64,000 nucleotides of DNA from Burkholderiaceae bacterium (GCA_021208885.1 JAJOJF010000041.1:1-64000), one strand, 5' to 3'; counted from the stretch's first letter, positions 1 to 10,511 are shown. The notes: generated by a model not told the origin, from the letters alone. A program made the numbers and translations.

Positions 1-1010
<1,010 letters not shown>

Positions 1011-1019
1011 GGAAGCGAT

Positions 1020-1451
1020 ATGAGCTTGATCAAAGTTGACGTGGTCAGCGCTGAGCAATCCCTCTTCGAAGGTGAGGCCAAATTTGTGGCGTTGCCAGGC
1101 GAAGCGGGTGAGCTAGGTGTTTTGCCTGGTCATACGCCTCTGATTACCAGGATTCGGCCTGGTACTTTGAAGATCGTGAAAGCAGATGATTCTGAGGAAA
1201 CGATCTTCGTAGCTGGTGGTCTGCTTGAGATTCAGCCCAACCACGTGACGGTATTGTCTGACACTGCTATTCGGGCCGCTGACCTTGACGAGGCCAAGGC
1301 TGAAGAAGCGCGCCGTCAAGCAGAGGAGTCTTTGCGCAACGCCAAGGACAAGGCTGACATTGCAGTTGTTCAGGCCGAACTGGAGATGTTGGCTGCCCAA
1401 GCACTTGCGGCTCGCAAATTGCGTGGTACCAGTGGTCGGGGCATGAACTGA
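1020..1451 (+). CDS. atpC: F1Fo ATP synthase subunit epsilon
   Basis: This 143-residue protein is the epsilon subunit of the F1 central stalk, which couples rotation to catalysis and inhibits ATP hydrolysis. The N-terminal beta-sandwich shows the conserved pattern [21 protein letters not shown] charged helical hairpin rich in Ala, Glu and Lys follows at about residues 85-135. The ATG is preceded by GGAAGCG and lies nine bases after the atpD stop. It is the last gene of the atp operon, and a rho-independent terminator follows. Length is normal for the family. Confidence 0.97.
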   Translation: MSLIKVDVVSAEQSLFEGEAKFVALPGEAGELGVLPGHTPLITRIRPGTLKIVKADDSEETIFVAGGLLEIQPNHVTVLSDTAIRAADLDEAKAEEARRQAEESLRNAKDKADIAVVQAELEMLAAQALAARKLRGTSGRGMN

Positions 1452-1507
1452 GGGTTGCTCGAAACAGAGACAAAGCTGAATTTGAGTAAAAGATTTTCAG
1501 GTCTTAG

Positions 1508-1541
1508 GGCGCATCGGGTGAATATCTGATGCGCCATTTTT
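1508..1541 (+). terminator. Rho-independent terminator of the atp operon
   Basis: The stem GGCGCATC (1508-1515) pairs perfectly with GATGCGCC (1528-1535) across a 12-base loop. It is followed by A and then TTTTT (1537-1541). It lies 57 bases after the atpC stop and separates the atp operon from the next gene. Confidence 0.85.
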
Positions 1542-1699
1542 AATGGATTTGTTTATTCTTGCTAGGTCTTGCCGTGATTTCGATGCTGATCGCTGCAAGA
1601 TAGTGTCTGAATGCGCATTTGCCGCAATGCGTTAATTCCGAATAGAAATGCACTTGCGTCCCCTGTAGTCTAACGACCTTTCGTTTGAGGAGGAAATGC

Positions 1700-2461
1700 A
1701 TGATGCAACATATTGACCTTGCCTGGCTACACCGCGACACTCATCAACCATGGTTCGAGCCGATGCTCAGTCGACTCGGGCCGGCGCTTAATCGAGTCAG
1801 ATTGCACGAGTTAAAGTGGTTAGGGCAGCCGCAGGACCGGGCGGCACAAGCCATCAGACCAGATCTGAAGTCGAGTCAAGTGCTGGCCAATGCAGTGCTT
1901 GAGTTACGACGGTTTGATGCGCTGCTTGTTACGGTCTCGTTAGACACGTTGGTGTGGACGCGGCGCTGTTTGGCAGCAATGCCAAAAGCACCAGTGGTAC
2001 CAATTATTGGGGTGCTTGATGGCTTGCAATCCGGTGCCATGAATGATTTGCTCGAACTTGGCATGACTGACTTTGTTCAGCCTGCCGTGTGCCCGCAAGA
2101 GTTTCGGGCACGGTTAGTTAATGCGGTCTGCCGTTACCCAAAATACATGCCTTTGCGAGAGCCTGGTGCGCCATTTGGGCGAATGCCTGTTGATCCCCGA
2201 AATCCGCAACGAGCCGACCCAAGGCATGGTTCTGAGCCTAATCCAGAAAAGTTGACCGTATCACACCTGGTTTGGCCAACCATCGGCTTTCAAGAGAACA
2301 AACAGCGGGTTATCGACCTGTTTGAAAAGCAATACTTGGCTTCTGTCCTGCAAAAAGCCCATGGCAATATCACGCAAGCCGCTAAGCTGGCCAATAAAGA
2401 CAGGCGTTCGTTTTGGGAGTTAATGCGCAGACATAGACTCACATCAGATAGCGGGGCATAG
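1700..2461 (+). CDS. Fis-type HTH protein with degenerate receiver-like N-terminus
   Basis: This 253-residue protein probably binds DNA. Its last 45 residues form a Fis-type helix-turn-helix (YLASVLQKAHGNITQAAKLA, then RRSFWELMRRHRL), as at the C-terminus of NtrC-family activators. There is no AAA+ sigma-54 domain. Residues 1 to about 150 alternate hydrophobic strands and helices (FDALLVTVSL, VVPIIGVLDG, DLLELGMTDFV) much like a response-regulator receiver, but I see no clear phospho-acceptor Asp/Lys set. The start at 1700 is chosen because a perfect AGGAGG lies at 1688-1693; an upstream TTG at 1685 is less likely. The gene stands between the atp terminator and hemE. Its targets are unknown. 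Confidence 0.75.
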   Translation: MMQHIDLAWLHRDTHQPWFEPMLSRLGPALNRVRLHELKWLGQPQDRAAQAIRPDLKSSQVLANAVLELRRFDALLVTVSLDTLVWTRRCLAAMPKAPVVPIIGVLDGLQSGAMNDLLELGMTDFVQPAVCPQEFRARLVNAVCRYPKYMPLREPGAPFGRMPVDPRNPQRADPRHGSEPNPEKLTVSHLVWPTIGFQENKQRVIDLFEKQYLASVLQKAHGNITQAAKLANKDRRSFWELMRRHRLTSDSGA

Positions 2462-2500
2462 GTACAATCGAGTCCGGTGGATTTTGAATAGGACAAGCCC

Positions 2501-3574
2501 GTGAGTTTTGCAGCGCTAAAAAATGATATTTTTTTAAGAGCTCTACAGCGTCAAGCTGTGCCTTACACCCCGATCTGGCTGATGCGACAGGCAGGGCGTT
2601 ATCTTGAAGAATATCGCGCGACACGCGCACGGGCTGGTTCCTTCATGGGGTTGGCCCAGAACCCTGAATTTGCCACAGAAGTGACGTTGCAGCCCCTTGA
2701 TCGGTTTCCGTTGGATGCAGCAATTTTGTTTTCTGACATTCTGACAGTGCCGCATGCAATGGGGCTTGGATTGCAGTTCGTGGCAGGCGAGGGTCCCCAG
2801 TTTGAGCGACCGGTTCAGGATGAACAGTCAGTCAAGGCATTGTCTGTGCCTGATCTGGCAGAGCTGCAATATGTGTTTGATGCGGTCAGCATGATTCGGC
2901 GTGAGCTTTGCGGCAGAGTGCCCTTGATTGGGTTTGCTGGCAGTCCCTTCACCATTGGCTGCTACATGATCGAGGGTCAGGGTACGCGTGAATACCGCCT
3001 AATTAAAACCATGATGTATGCACGCCCCGATTTATTGCATCACGTACTCGAAATCAACGCCCGAGCAACAACTGACTACCTGAACGCACAAATTGCTGCC
3101 GGTGCCCAGGCAGTCATGTTGTTTGATAGCTGGGGTGGCGTGTTGCCGGATGGCAAATATCAGGAGTTTTCTCTGGCTTACATGCGCCAGGTTTGCCAAG
3201 GCCTCACGCGCGAGGTCGATGGCGTAAAGATTCCAGTGATTGTCTTCACTAAAGGTGGTGGTCTTTGGATCGAAGAGATCGCTGACATTGGCTGTGATGC
3301 GCTTGGTTTGGACTGGACTGTTAACCTTGGGCACGCTCGCCAGCGTGTCGCCGATCGGGTGGCGTTGCAGGGCAACATGGATCCGATGTCGCTTTTTGCC
3401 AACGAAGATGCCGTTCGAGCTGAGGCGCGCCGATTGCTAGATTCTTACGGCAAAGTCGGTAAAGGCGGTCACGTGTTTAATTTAGGTCACGGCATCTCCC
3501 AACACACGCCGCCAGACAATGTGGCTGCGCTCGTTGATGAGGTGCACGCCTATAGTCGTCAGTTTCATGGCTAG
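2501..3574 (+). CDS. hemE: Uroporphyrinogen decarboxylase
   Basis: This cytoplasmic enzyme decarboxylates the four acetate side chains of uroporphyrinogen III to give coproporphyrinogen III in haem synthesis. The 357-residue length is normal. The N-terminal signature [14 protein letters not shown] holds the substrate-binding arginines, and FSDILTVP (about residues 77-84) holds the catalytic aspartate. [13 protein letters not shown] and the C-terminal NLGHGI are the other family motifs. The start is GTG with a weak AGGACAAG upstream. hemE lies 39 bases after the Fis-type gene, and a terminator follows it. hemL, a second haem gene, is at 46.7 kb in this window. Confidence 0.97.
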   Translation: MSFAALKNDIFLRALQRQAVPYTPIWLMRQAGRYLEEYRATRARAGSFMGLAQNPEFATEVTLQPLDRFPLDAAILFSDILTVPHAMGLGLQFVAGEGPQFERPVQDEQSVKALSVPDLAELQYVFDAVSMIRRELCGRVPLIGFAGSPFTIGCYMIEGQGTREYRLIKTMMYARPDLLHHVLEINARATTDYLNAQIAAGAQAVMLFDSWGGVLPDGKYQEFSLAYMRQVCQGLTREVDGVKIPVIVFTKGGGLWIEEIADIGCDALGLDWTVNLGHARQRVADRVALQGNMDPMSLFANEDAVRAEARRLLDSYGKVGKGGHVFNLGHGISQHTPPDNVAALVDEVHAYSRQFHG

Positions 3575-3617
3575 TTGCTAGTGCTTTATGCCCAGTTTCG
3601 GGGCATAGGGCGACAGG

Positions 3618-3626
3618 TTATACACA
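3618..3626 (+). promoter_or_regulatory. DnaA-box-like site TTATACACA
   Basis: The nonamer matches the relaxed DnaA-box consensus TTATNCACA exactly. It sits between the hemE stop and the hemE terminator. Binding is inferred from sequence only. Confidence 0.4.
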
Positions 3627-3641
3627 GAAAATATTAACGAT

Positions 3642-3685
3642 GGGGCAAACCCTGATTTCAGTAGGGAGTTGCCTCATTATTTTTT
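3642..3685 (+). terminator. Rho-independent terminator of hemE
   Basis: GGGGCAA (3642-3648) pairs with TTGCCTC (3669-3675) with one G-T pair. The inner CCCT (3650-3653) pairs with AGGG (3663-3666). The structure runs into ATTATTTTTT (3676-3685). Position and T-tract fit termination of hemE transcripts. Confidence 0.75.
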
Positions 3686-3795
3686 GTAACACACTGATTT
3701 CAATGATATTTTTTTTGGAACTTTGATTGGATTGTGTTTTGCGGGTCGACTTGACAGTATCGAAAAATTCAGGTTCTGCGAGGTTTTCCCCAAAG

Positions 3796-3804
3796 TTATC
3801 CACA
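3796..3804 (+). promoter_or_regulatory. Consensus DnaA box TTATCCACA
   Basis: This is a perfect match to the strong DnaA box, 87 bases upstream of priA and 170 bases after the first DnaA-like site in the same orientation. priA acts in replication restart, so DnaA-linked control or titration is possible but unproven. Confidence 0.5.
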
Positions 3805-3890
3805 GGCTGGTTGCCTGCCTGACTGACCCCCGAAAAATAGTCACAACCCCTCAGTGTGTTATGGCTTTCATCAAGAATCTACTTTAACTT

Positions 3891-5993
3891 ATGTCGGCTC
3901 CCGGTCCTGCCTCTGTGCCAGTGTCAAGTGCTATTCGTTATTGCCGTGTGGCACTCGACGTGCCTTTGGCTGGCCCATTTGACTATGCTAGCAATGAGCC
4001 GGTACAAGTCGGTGATCGAGTGATTGTGCCATTTGGACGACGGCGCTTGATTGGGGTCGTGACGCAGGCAGGCGTTGAGCCTAATCTGCCGCCTGAGCAA
4101 ATTCGCCCCATCGAACGCGTGTTAGGTGATGTCGCTCCATTGTCCCCAAAGTGGCTCGCATTGTCGCAGTTCGCTGCAAATTACTATCAGCGGCCAGACG
4201 GTGAGGTCATGCTGCCCGCGTTGCCTGTGCCATTGCGTCGTGTTAGCAGCTACGAGGGAAAACGGGCAGGCCAACAGGGGCCGGTCGAGCGACTCAGAAA
4301 GCGGCAAACCAGGCAGCAGCAGTCTGCAGGTGAATCACCAACGGCTAAGCCGCTGGTGTTAACCGAGCAACAGCAGGCAGCTGCAGATCAAATCATGGCA
4401 GCTCAAGGGTTTGCGGCGTATTTGTTGTTTGGCGTCACTGGTAGCGGAAAAACCCAGGTTTACCTGACTGCCGCACAGGCTGTGCTCGCTAAAGGTGGTC
4501 GGGTTTTGTTTTTGGTGCCCGAGATCAACCTGACACCACAGTTTGCACAGGCGCTGCTACTAAAGCTAGGCTCTGTTGTCAGACAAGAAGAGGTTGCCAT
4601 TCTTCATAGCCGCTTGGCTGATGGCGAACGTCTTGATGCCTGGCTCAGAGCCCATGATGGTCAGGCACGCATCGTGCTTGGTACGCGGCTGGCGATATTT
4701 GTGTCGATGCCAGCCATTGATCTGATTGTGGTTGATGAGGAACACGACCCTTCGTACAAGCAGCAAGAGGGTTTGCGTTACTCAGCACGCGATCTTGCCG
4801 TTTGGCGAGCCCGCCAGGAGCATGCACCGGTGATTTTGGGCTCTGCCACGCCTTCGCTTGAGTCTTGGCACAAAGCCAAGCGTGGGGATTATCGGCTGTT
4901 GCAGCTGACTGAGCGAGCCACGGCTGCAGCCTTGCCCACCGTGCGGTTAATTGACACTCGCAGGCTTGACCTGAACAAAGGGCTTGCACCACAACTTATC
5001 GATGCCATTGGCGTTGCCTTGTCTGAATCCCGCCAGGCACTGGTCTATCTGAACCGCCGTGGCTATGCCCCGGTGTTGCATTGCGACAGTTGTGGGTGGG
5101 TCAGTCAATGTGAACACTGCACGGCATATAGCGTAGTGCATCGGGCAGGAGGTAACCGCATGCGCTTGCACTGCCACCATTGCGGCGCACAACACGCCGC
5201 ACCCATGTCTTGCCCGACATGTGGTGACCCGGATTTACAGCCCATGGGCAGAGGCACCCAGCGACTTGAAGAACATTTGGCGCAGTTGTTTCCTCAGGCA
5301 CGTATCGCACGTATTGATGCCGATAGCACTCGGCGAAAAGGCAGTGCTGAGGACTTGTTTGAACAGGTGCATGCGGGTGAGGTCGACATTCTTGTGGGTA
5401 CGCAAATGGTCTCCAAGGGGCATGACTTTGGAAATCTAGGTGTGGTCGGTGTTGTCAACGCTGATGCGATGCTGTTTTCCCAGGATTTTCGGGCGCCAGA
5501 GCGGCTGTTCGCCCAGCTGATTCAAGTTGCTGGCCGCGCCGGGCGTGACGGTAAATCAGGGCTGGTGATGATACAGACGGGGTATCCAGAGCAACCCCTC
5601 TATCAAGCGTTGAAACGGCATGATTACGTGGGATTTGCGCAGAGCCTGATGGTTGAGCGCGAGATGGCCGGGTTGCCACCATTTGCTTTCCAGGCACTGT
5701 TGACCGCCGAGGCGACCGAGTTGGCGGATGCGCTGGGGTTTCTAGAAGCGGCTCGCGCAACAGCAATTGCATGGTTGCAGGCTCACGAACTCGCTGAACT
5801 CGTCACGCTATACGACGCTGTGCCCTTGCGAGTGGTGAGAGTGGCGCGAATTTGCCGGGCCCAGTTATTAATCGAAGCGAGTTCGCGCGTTGCATTGCAC
5901 CGTTTATTGCGTGGTTGGCTAATTAGCCTAGGCAGCCGCCACGGCACAGGTGGTTTGCGATGGCAACTCGAAGTCGATCCCCTGGAAATCTAG
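3891..5993 (+). CDS. priA: Primosomal replication restart helicase PriA
   Basis: PriA recognises stalled forks and D-loops and loads the replicative helicase DnaB through PriB/PriC/DnaT-type partners. The 700-residue protein has the N-terminal DNA-binding domain (YCRVALDVPLAGPFDY, VGDRVIVPFG) and Walker A GVTGSGKT at about residues 181-188. DEEHD follows near 281. An eight-cysteine zinc region runs from about 397 to 455 (CDSCG, CEHC, CHHCG, CPTCG), and GTQMVSKGHDF is a helicase motif. The ATG has no strong Shine-Dalgarno sequence. rep starts six bases downstream, so the two helicase genes appear co-transcribed. Confidence 0.97.
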   Translation: MSAPGPASVPVSSAIRYCRVALDVPLAGPFDYASNEPVQVGDRVIVPFGRRRLIGVVTQAGVEPNLPPEQIRPIERVLGDVAPLSPKWLALSQFAANYYQRPDGEVMLPALPVPLRRVSSYEGKRAGQQGPVERLRKRQTRQQQSAGESPTAKPLVLTEQQQAAADQIMAAQGFAAYLLFGVTGSGKTQVYLTAAQAVLAKGGRVLFLVPEINLTPQFAQALLLKLGSVVRQEEVAILHSRLADGERLDAWLRAHDGQARIVLGTRLAIFVSMPAIDLIVVDEEHDPSYKQQEGLRYSARDLAVWRARQEHAPVILGSATPSLESWHKAKRGDYRLLQLTERATAAALPTVRLIDTRRLDLNKGLAPQLIDAIGVALSESRQALVYLNRRGYAPVLHCDSCGWVSQCEHCTAYSVVHRAGGNRMRLHCHHCGAQHAAPMSCPTCGDPDLQPMGRGTQRLEEHLAQLFPQARIARIDADSTRRKGSAEDLFEQVHAGEVDILVGTQMVSKGHDFGNLGVVGVVNADAMLFSQDFRAPERLFAQLIQVAGRAGRDGKSGLVMIQTGYPEQPLYQALKRHDYVGFAQSLMVEREMAGLPPFAFQALLTAEATELADALGFLEAARATAIAWLQAHELAELVTLYDAVPLRVVRVARICRAQLLIEASSRVALHRLLRGWLISLGSRHGTGGLRWQLEVDPLEI

Positions 5994-5999
5994 CAGCAC

Positions 6000-8036
6000 A
6001 TGAATAATTTTGATTTGTCTCGCATGAATCCCGCGCAACAACAAGCTGTGCGCTATCTTGACGGCCCTAGCCTAGTGCTTGCAGGCGCAGGCTCAGGCAA
6101 AACACGGGTAATTACCAGCAAGATTTCCTATCTGGTTGGGCAGTGCGGCTATGAGCCTAAAAGCGTGTTCGCCGTCACATTCACCAACAAGGCAGCCGCT
6201 GAGATGCGTGAGCGGTTGTTCAAGATGCTTGGTGCTGACCGTGTGGCTGAACTGAATATCAGCACTTTTCACTCGCTTGGTGTCCGGCTGTTGCGTGAGG
6301 AATCTAAAGCAGCAGGGCTGAAAACGGGATTTTCTATTATGGATGCCCAAGATTGTTTCGGATTGATTCAGTCGCTTGTAGCTACCACCGACAAAGCCAG
6401 ACTCAAGGCGGTACAGCAGCAGATCTCGCTCTGGAAAAACGCGTTGCTCGATCCTGATGCGGCCGCTCGTGAAGTACAGAACGCCACGGCCATGGATGCC
6501 GCACGGGTCTATCGTAGCTACCAGGCAAGCCTGCGCGCCTATCAGGCAGTGGATTTTGATGATCTGATTATGGTGCCATGTGAGATGTTGGCTGAAAATT
6601 CGCAGATTCGCGAGAAATGGCAAAACCGTATCCGGTACCTGCTCATTGATGAGTACCAAGACACCAACGCTTGCCAGTACGAATTAGTGCGGCATTTGAC
6701 CGGTGTGCGAGCCATGTTCACCGCAGTGGGTGACGATGATCAGGCAATTTATGGTTGGCGTGGCGCTACCATGCAGAATCTGGCTCGCTTGCAAGAGGAC
6801 TATCCCGCGCTCAAGCTCATCAAACTAGAACAAAACTACCGATCAACCCAGACGATATTGGCAGCAGCCAACAACCTGATTGCGCGCAACCCAAAACTGT
6901 TCCCCAAACAGTTGTGGTCCGAACTTGGAACAGGCGAGGCAATCTCAGTCTCACGCATGGAAGGTGAGCTTGAGCAAGCCCAGGCGATCGCGATTCGATT
7001 GTCGGCAGCTCGGACAGAAAAGCGCGCCAGTTGGCGTGACTTCGCCGTGCTTTATCGCAGCAACCAGCAGGCGCGCGCGATCGAGCAGGCAATGCGGGAC
7101 TTACGGATTCCATACACGGTTTCAGGTGGTCAGAGTTTTTTTGACAAAGCAGAAGTTCGGGACATTCTGGCCTACTTGCGACTGTTGGCTAATGACAACG
7201 ACGATCCGGCGTTTATCCGGGCAGCGACAACGCCGCGTCGCGGTATTGGCCAGGCTACGTTGCAGACGCTTGGAGAGTATGCCGCCAAGCGGCATGTCAG
7301 CATGTTTGTAGCCGCCTGCGAGCAGGGCGCTCAAAGTTTGATCAATCCCAAACAGCTGCTGGCATTGCAGGCCTTTGTTGGCTTCTTGCAGCGCTTTGCG
7401 ATGCGGGCCAGTCAACCAGCCAGTCGTGAGCCAGTGGCTGCGCTACTCGATGAGCTCATGGCTGCGATCAATTACGAACATTATTTGTACGACGTAAGCA
7501 CGGATGACCGGGCCGCTCGGGCGCGCTGGCAGACAGTGCTTGAGTTGCTTGATTGGCTTAAAACCCGTGCCACGGAATCGAATTGGAACCTGTCGGAGCT
7601 AGTGCAGCACGTTGCGTTGGTCACGATGCTCGAACGTCAGGGCGAGCAGTCTGCGGATGCGGTGACGCTGTCGACTCTGCATGCGGCCAAGGGGCTTGAG
7701 TTCCCCCATGTATACCTGGTCGGCATCGAAGAAGGGCTCTTGCCACACCTTGGGCGAGAGTCAGATGAAGACTCGCTCGCAGGCAGCCCCGAGCGCATTG
7801 AAGAGGAACGTCGACTGATGTATGTCGGGATTACTCGCGCGCAGCGCAGCCTGCATCTAACGTGGTGCGCCAGGCGCCGCCGCAGCGGGCAGGATCAGGC
7901 CTGCGAGATCTCCAGGTTCGTCGCTGAAATGGGCCTGGAGCAGCAGCCAGCCATTGCTGACCCTGGCGCGTCGTTAACGCCCAAGGGTCGTTTAGACATG
8001 CTCAAAGCGATGTTGACCAAGCCTGGCGCGTTATGA
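6000..8036 (+). CDS. rep: Rep-type superfamily 1 DNA helicase
   Basis: This is a 3'-5' ATP-dependent helicase that clears protein roadblocks at forks and works with PriA in restart. The 678-residue protein is closer to Rep than UvrD: the opening NPAQQQAV and LAGAGSGKTRVIT (Walker A about 28-35), then AVTFTNKAAAEM, mirror E. coli Rep. IDEYQDTN is the Walker B motif near 216, and GDDDQAIYGWRGA and LSTLHAAKGLEF are motifs III and V. It lies six bases after priA. The C-terminus ends without the UvrD-type tail extension. Confidence 0.93.
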   Translation: MNNFDLSRMNPAQQQAVRYLDGPSLVLAGAGSGKTRVITSKISYLVGQCGYEPKSVFAVTFTNKAAAEMRERLFKMLGADRVAELNISTFHSLGVRLLREESKAAGLKTGFSIMDAQDCFGLIQSLVATTDKARLKAVQQQISLWKNALLDPDAAAREVQNATAMDAARVYRSYQASLRAYQAVDFDDLIMVPCEMLAENSQIREKWQNRIRYLLIDEYQDTNACQYELVRHLTGVRAMFTAVGDDDQAIYGWRGATMQNLARLQEDYPALKLIKLEQNYRSTQTILAAANNLIARNPKLFPKQLWSELGTGEAISVSRMEGELEQAQAIAIRLSAARTEKRASWRDFAVLYRSNQQARAIEQAMRDLRIPYTVSGGQSFFDKAEVRDILAYLRLLANDNDDPAFIRAATTPRRGIGQATLQTLGEYAAKRHVSMFVAACEQGAQSLINPKQLLALQAFVGFLQRFAMRASQPASREPVAALLDELMAAINYEHYLYDVSTDDRAARARWQTVLELLDWLKTRATESNWNLSELVQHVALVTMLERQGEQSADAVTLSTLHAAKGLEFPHVYLVGIEEGLLPHLGRESDEDSLAGSPERIEEERRLMYVGITRAQRSLHLTWCARRRRSGQDQACEISRFVAEMGLEQQPAIADPGASLTPKGRLDMLKAMLTKPGAL

Positions 8037-8050
8037 ATCGCGAGGACTCG

Positions 8051-8911
8051 TTAATGGGATTTGACGCCATTGCGCAGCTTGCGAATCGAGTCAATCAACT
8101 CTGATGCAGTCAGGCCAATTGGGCCGCCAAGTTCCGCCGAAAGCGCATCAGCCGCTGCACCGTGCAGCCACACGGCAGCTGGCACAGCAATGTCAGGCTC
8201 AAACCCTTGTGCCAAGAGGCTAGTCAACAAACCTGTCAGTACATCGCCGCTGCCGGCCGTGGCCAGCCCGACGTTTCCGGTGGTGTTGATTTGGCATTGG
8301 CCTGTCGGGGTGCATACGATGGTGTGTTGCCCTTTGAGGAGAACCCAGGCATTGAATTGCTTGGCTAGGGCTTGCGCAGCATCGGTGCGGTTGGCTTGTA
8401 CGCTCGCAGTATCAGTGCCTAAGAGCCGGGCGGCTTCAGCCGGGTGCGGTGTGAGTACAACCGACGCTTGTCCCCAGGTTGGGCTGACATCACCGCGCGC
8501 CATTGCATTCAATCCGTCGGCATCTACAACCAGTGGCGCATTACCGCGATGACTAAAAACGGTTTTTAAGCATTGAAGGCTATAAGCACTGTCGCCCAGC
8601 CCACAACCAACGCCCCAGGCGGTGATTTGTTCTGAAATTCCCATCAGCGACGATATGGAGCGCAACATCAGTTCGGGTTGAAGCGTATCAATGCTGAATG
8701 CCGGATCTTGTTGCGCCAAGCCGACGTAGACCCGTCCGCAGCCAGATTTCAGCGCAGACCTAGCCGCTAATACAGCAGCGCCAACCATGCCAGGCCCTCC
8801 ACCGACAATGGCAGTTGAGCCAAAGGCGCCTTTGTGGCCGGCAGGGTCGCGAGGCGCGAATATGGCGGCAAATTGGCTAGGGTCAATCGAATTAGGCAAT
8901 CGTTTAGACAT
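8051..8911 (-). CDS. nnrD: ADP-dependent NAD(P)H-hydrate dehydratase
   Basis: NnrD repairs damaged NAD(P)H by dehydrating S-NAD(P)HX with ADP as co-substrate. The 286-residue protein has the ribokinase-like fold of the YjeF C-terminal domain: GSTAIVGGGPGMVGAA near the N-terminus, VVDADGLNA near 128-136, LTPHPAEAARLLG near 153-165, and the catalytic AGSGDVLTG at 219-227. The N-terminal epimerase domain (NnrE) found in many fusions is absent. ATG at 8911 is preferred over TTG at 8926; neither has a clear ribosome site. The gene converges with rep and diverges from the dehydrogenase at 8962. Confidence 0.9.
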   Translation of the reverse strand: MSKRLPNSIDPSQFAAIFAPRDPAGHKGAFGSTAIVGGGPGMVGAAVLAARSALKSGCGRVYVGLAQQDPAFSIDTLQPELMLRSISSLMGISEQITAWGVGCGLGDSAYSLQCLKTVFSHRGNAPLVVDADGLNAMARGDVSPTWGQASVVLTPHPAEAARLLGTDTASVQANRTDAAQALAKQFNAWVLLKGQHTIVCTPTGQCQINTTGNVGLATAGSGDVLTGLLTSLLAQGFEPDIAVPAAVWLHGAAADALSAELGGPIGLTASELIDSIRKLRNGVKSH

Positions 8912-8961
8912 GTTTGTCGGGCACAATATAGGTACAACCTACAAAAAGAGAGGATTCGAAG

Positions 8962-10488
8962 ATGTATTCGTTTGAAACGATTGGCATAGTCGGCGTTGGC
9001 GCCATGGGTAGAGGCATTGTACAGATCGCAGCTCAGGCAGGCGTCAAAGTGATCATGTTCGACCAGCAGCTTGAGGCGACCCATTCTGCACGGAATGCGT
9101 TGGGTGAAACTTGGGCCAAGCTCGTGGGCAAGGGCAAGATGACGCAAACTGCTGCTGACACTGCGCTGGCAAATGTTCACGTGGCACAAAGCCTGGCTGA
9201 ATTGGCAGATTGTGATCTAGTCATTGAGGCCATTGTCGAGCGCCTAGATATCAAGCAAGCACTGTTTCGTGAGCTGGAGGGAGTGGTTAGCCCGAATTGT
9301 GCGTTAGTTTCCAACACATCTTCTCTATCTGTGACCGCGATCGCATCGGTTTGCAGCAGACCCGAGCGTGTAGCTGGCTATCACTTCTTTAACCCGGTGC
9401 CACTGATGAAGGTCGTTGAGGTGATCGATGGCTTGCGCTCTGATCCCGCTGTGGGCGATGCGTTGATGACGCTTAGCCAACGCATGGGACACACCGCAGT
9501 GCGTGCTAAGGATATGCCGGGTTTTATCGTCAACCACGCTGGTCGGGGGTTTGGCACCGAGGGGTTCAGGGTGGTGCAAGAAGGCGTGGCCGATTACGAA
9601 ACAGTGGACAACATCATGCGCGATCAATGCGGGTTTCGCATGGGCCCATTTGAGCTAATGGATTTGACCGGACTCGATGTTTCGCACGCAGTGATGGAAT
9701 CGGTGTACCGTCAGTTTTTTGATGAGCCGAGGTTTCGACCATCTCCTTTAGGAACTGCGCGTGTGGCTGGCGGCCTTTTTGGGCGTAAGACTGGCAAAGG
9801 TTTTTACGAGTACATCGATGGCAAGAAAAAAGAGCCACCTCTTCCCATCGTGCCCGATGTCAACAAATTGCCACCTGTTTGGGTCAGCCCCGCGCATGAT
9901 CACGGCCATCAAATGGCGATGACATTGCTATCGAGCCTCGGTGCGACCTTGCAAACCGGGAGTCGGCCCAATCCGGAAGACTTGATTGTAGTCACACCCT
10001 TTGGTCAGGACGTTTCGACAGCCGTAGCCGAGCAAGGGCTTGATGCAACCCGCACGGTCGCCATCGACACCTTTGGTTCAGTTCAGCCCCCACGTCACCG
10101 CACGCTTATGTTGTCACCAGCGACTTTACCTAAGTGGCGAGATGCAGCGCACGCCATTCTTGCCCGTGATCAGGTGGCTCTGAGCGTGATTCAAGATTCT
10201 CCTGGCTTCGTGGCACAAAGGGTGCTCGCCACAATTGTGAACATTGCCTGCGATATTGCTCAGCAACAAATTGCGACCCCAGGTGATATTGATCGGGCAG
10301 TCACACTCGGCCTGAACTATCCAGCAGGTCCCCTTGCACTAGGTGACAGCTTAGGTGCTGCGAGGGTCTTGGAAATCCTGACTAACATTGAGGCGGTTAC
10401 CGGTGACATGCGTTACCGCCCAAGCCTCTGGCTCAGACGTCGTGTTCAGTTAGGCATGTCACTGTTGGAGCTGTCGGCAACCGCTTGA
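8962..10488 (+). CDS. 3-hydroxyacyl-CoA dehydrogenase, two-domain (PaaH/FadB2-like)
   Basis: This enzyme oxidises 3-hydroxyacyl-CoA with NAD+ in beta-oxidation or an aromatic-acid route such as phenylacetate. The 508-residue protein has an N-terminal Rossmann fold with GVGAMGRGI (residues 10-18), the active-site segments SNTSSLSVTAIA and YHFFNPVPLMKVVEV, and the first dimerisation domain to about residue 285. A second copy of the C-terminal 3HCDH domain fills about 390-505. GTARVAGGLFGRKTGKGFYEY closes the first part. The ATG at 8962 follows an AGAGAGG-like site. No thiolase or hydratase gene is adjacent, so the pathway is open. Confidence 0.88.
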   Translation: MYSFETIGIVGVGAMGRGIVQIAAQAGVKVIMFDQQLEATHSARNALGETWAKLVGKGKMTQTAADTALANVHVAQSLAELADCDLVIEAIVERLDIKQALFRELEGVVSPNCALVSNTSSLSVTAIASVCSRPERVAGYHFFNPVPLMKVVEVIDGLRSDPAVGDALMTLSQRMGHTAVRAKDMPGFIVNHAGRGFGTEGFRVVQEGVADYETVDNIMRDQCGFRMGPFELMDLTGLDVSHAVMESVYRQFFDEPRFRPSPLGTARVAGGLFGRKTGKGFYEYIDGKKKEPPLPIVPDVNKLPPVWVSPAHDHGHQMAMTLLSSLGATLQTGSRPNPEDLIVVTPFGQDVSTAVAEQGLDATRTVAIDTFGSVQPPRHRTLMLSPATLPKWRDAAHAILARDQVALSVIQDSPGFVAQRVLATIVNIACDIAQQQIATPGDIDRAVTLGLNYPAGPLALGDSLGAARVLEILTNIEAVTGDMRYRPSLWLRRRVQLGMSLLELSATA

Positions 10489-10511
10489 GGCCTTGTGTGA
10501 GTCCTTAAAAG

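Larger units (their letters stand above)
3575..3890. other. AT-rich intergenic region hemE-priA (316 bases)
   Basis: No convincing gene is present. The region holds a small hairpin ATGCCC/GGGCAT (3588-3606) without a T-tract, the hemE terminator (3642-3685), an AT-rich stretch at about 3676-3745, and two same-orientation DnaA-box-like nonamers at 3618-3626 and 3796-3804. TTGACA at 3751-3756 could be a -35 element for priA, but no good -10 sits 16-18 bases after it. Confidence 0.6.

Noticed and set aside
3588-3606. Terminator right after hemE
   Set aside because: The ATGCCC/GGGCAT stem has no T-tract; the structure at 3642-3685 is a much better terminator.
3575-3890. Chromosomal replication origin
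   Set aside because: Only two DnaA-like boxes are present, and dnaA, dnaN, parAB and gidA are absent, so the evidence does not support an oriC call.
6093-6659. 188-codon minus-strand open frame inside rep
   Set aside because: It lies opposite strong helicase motifs, has no ribosome site and no recognisable family sequence.
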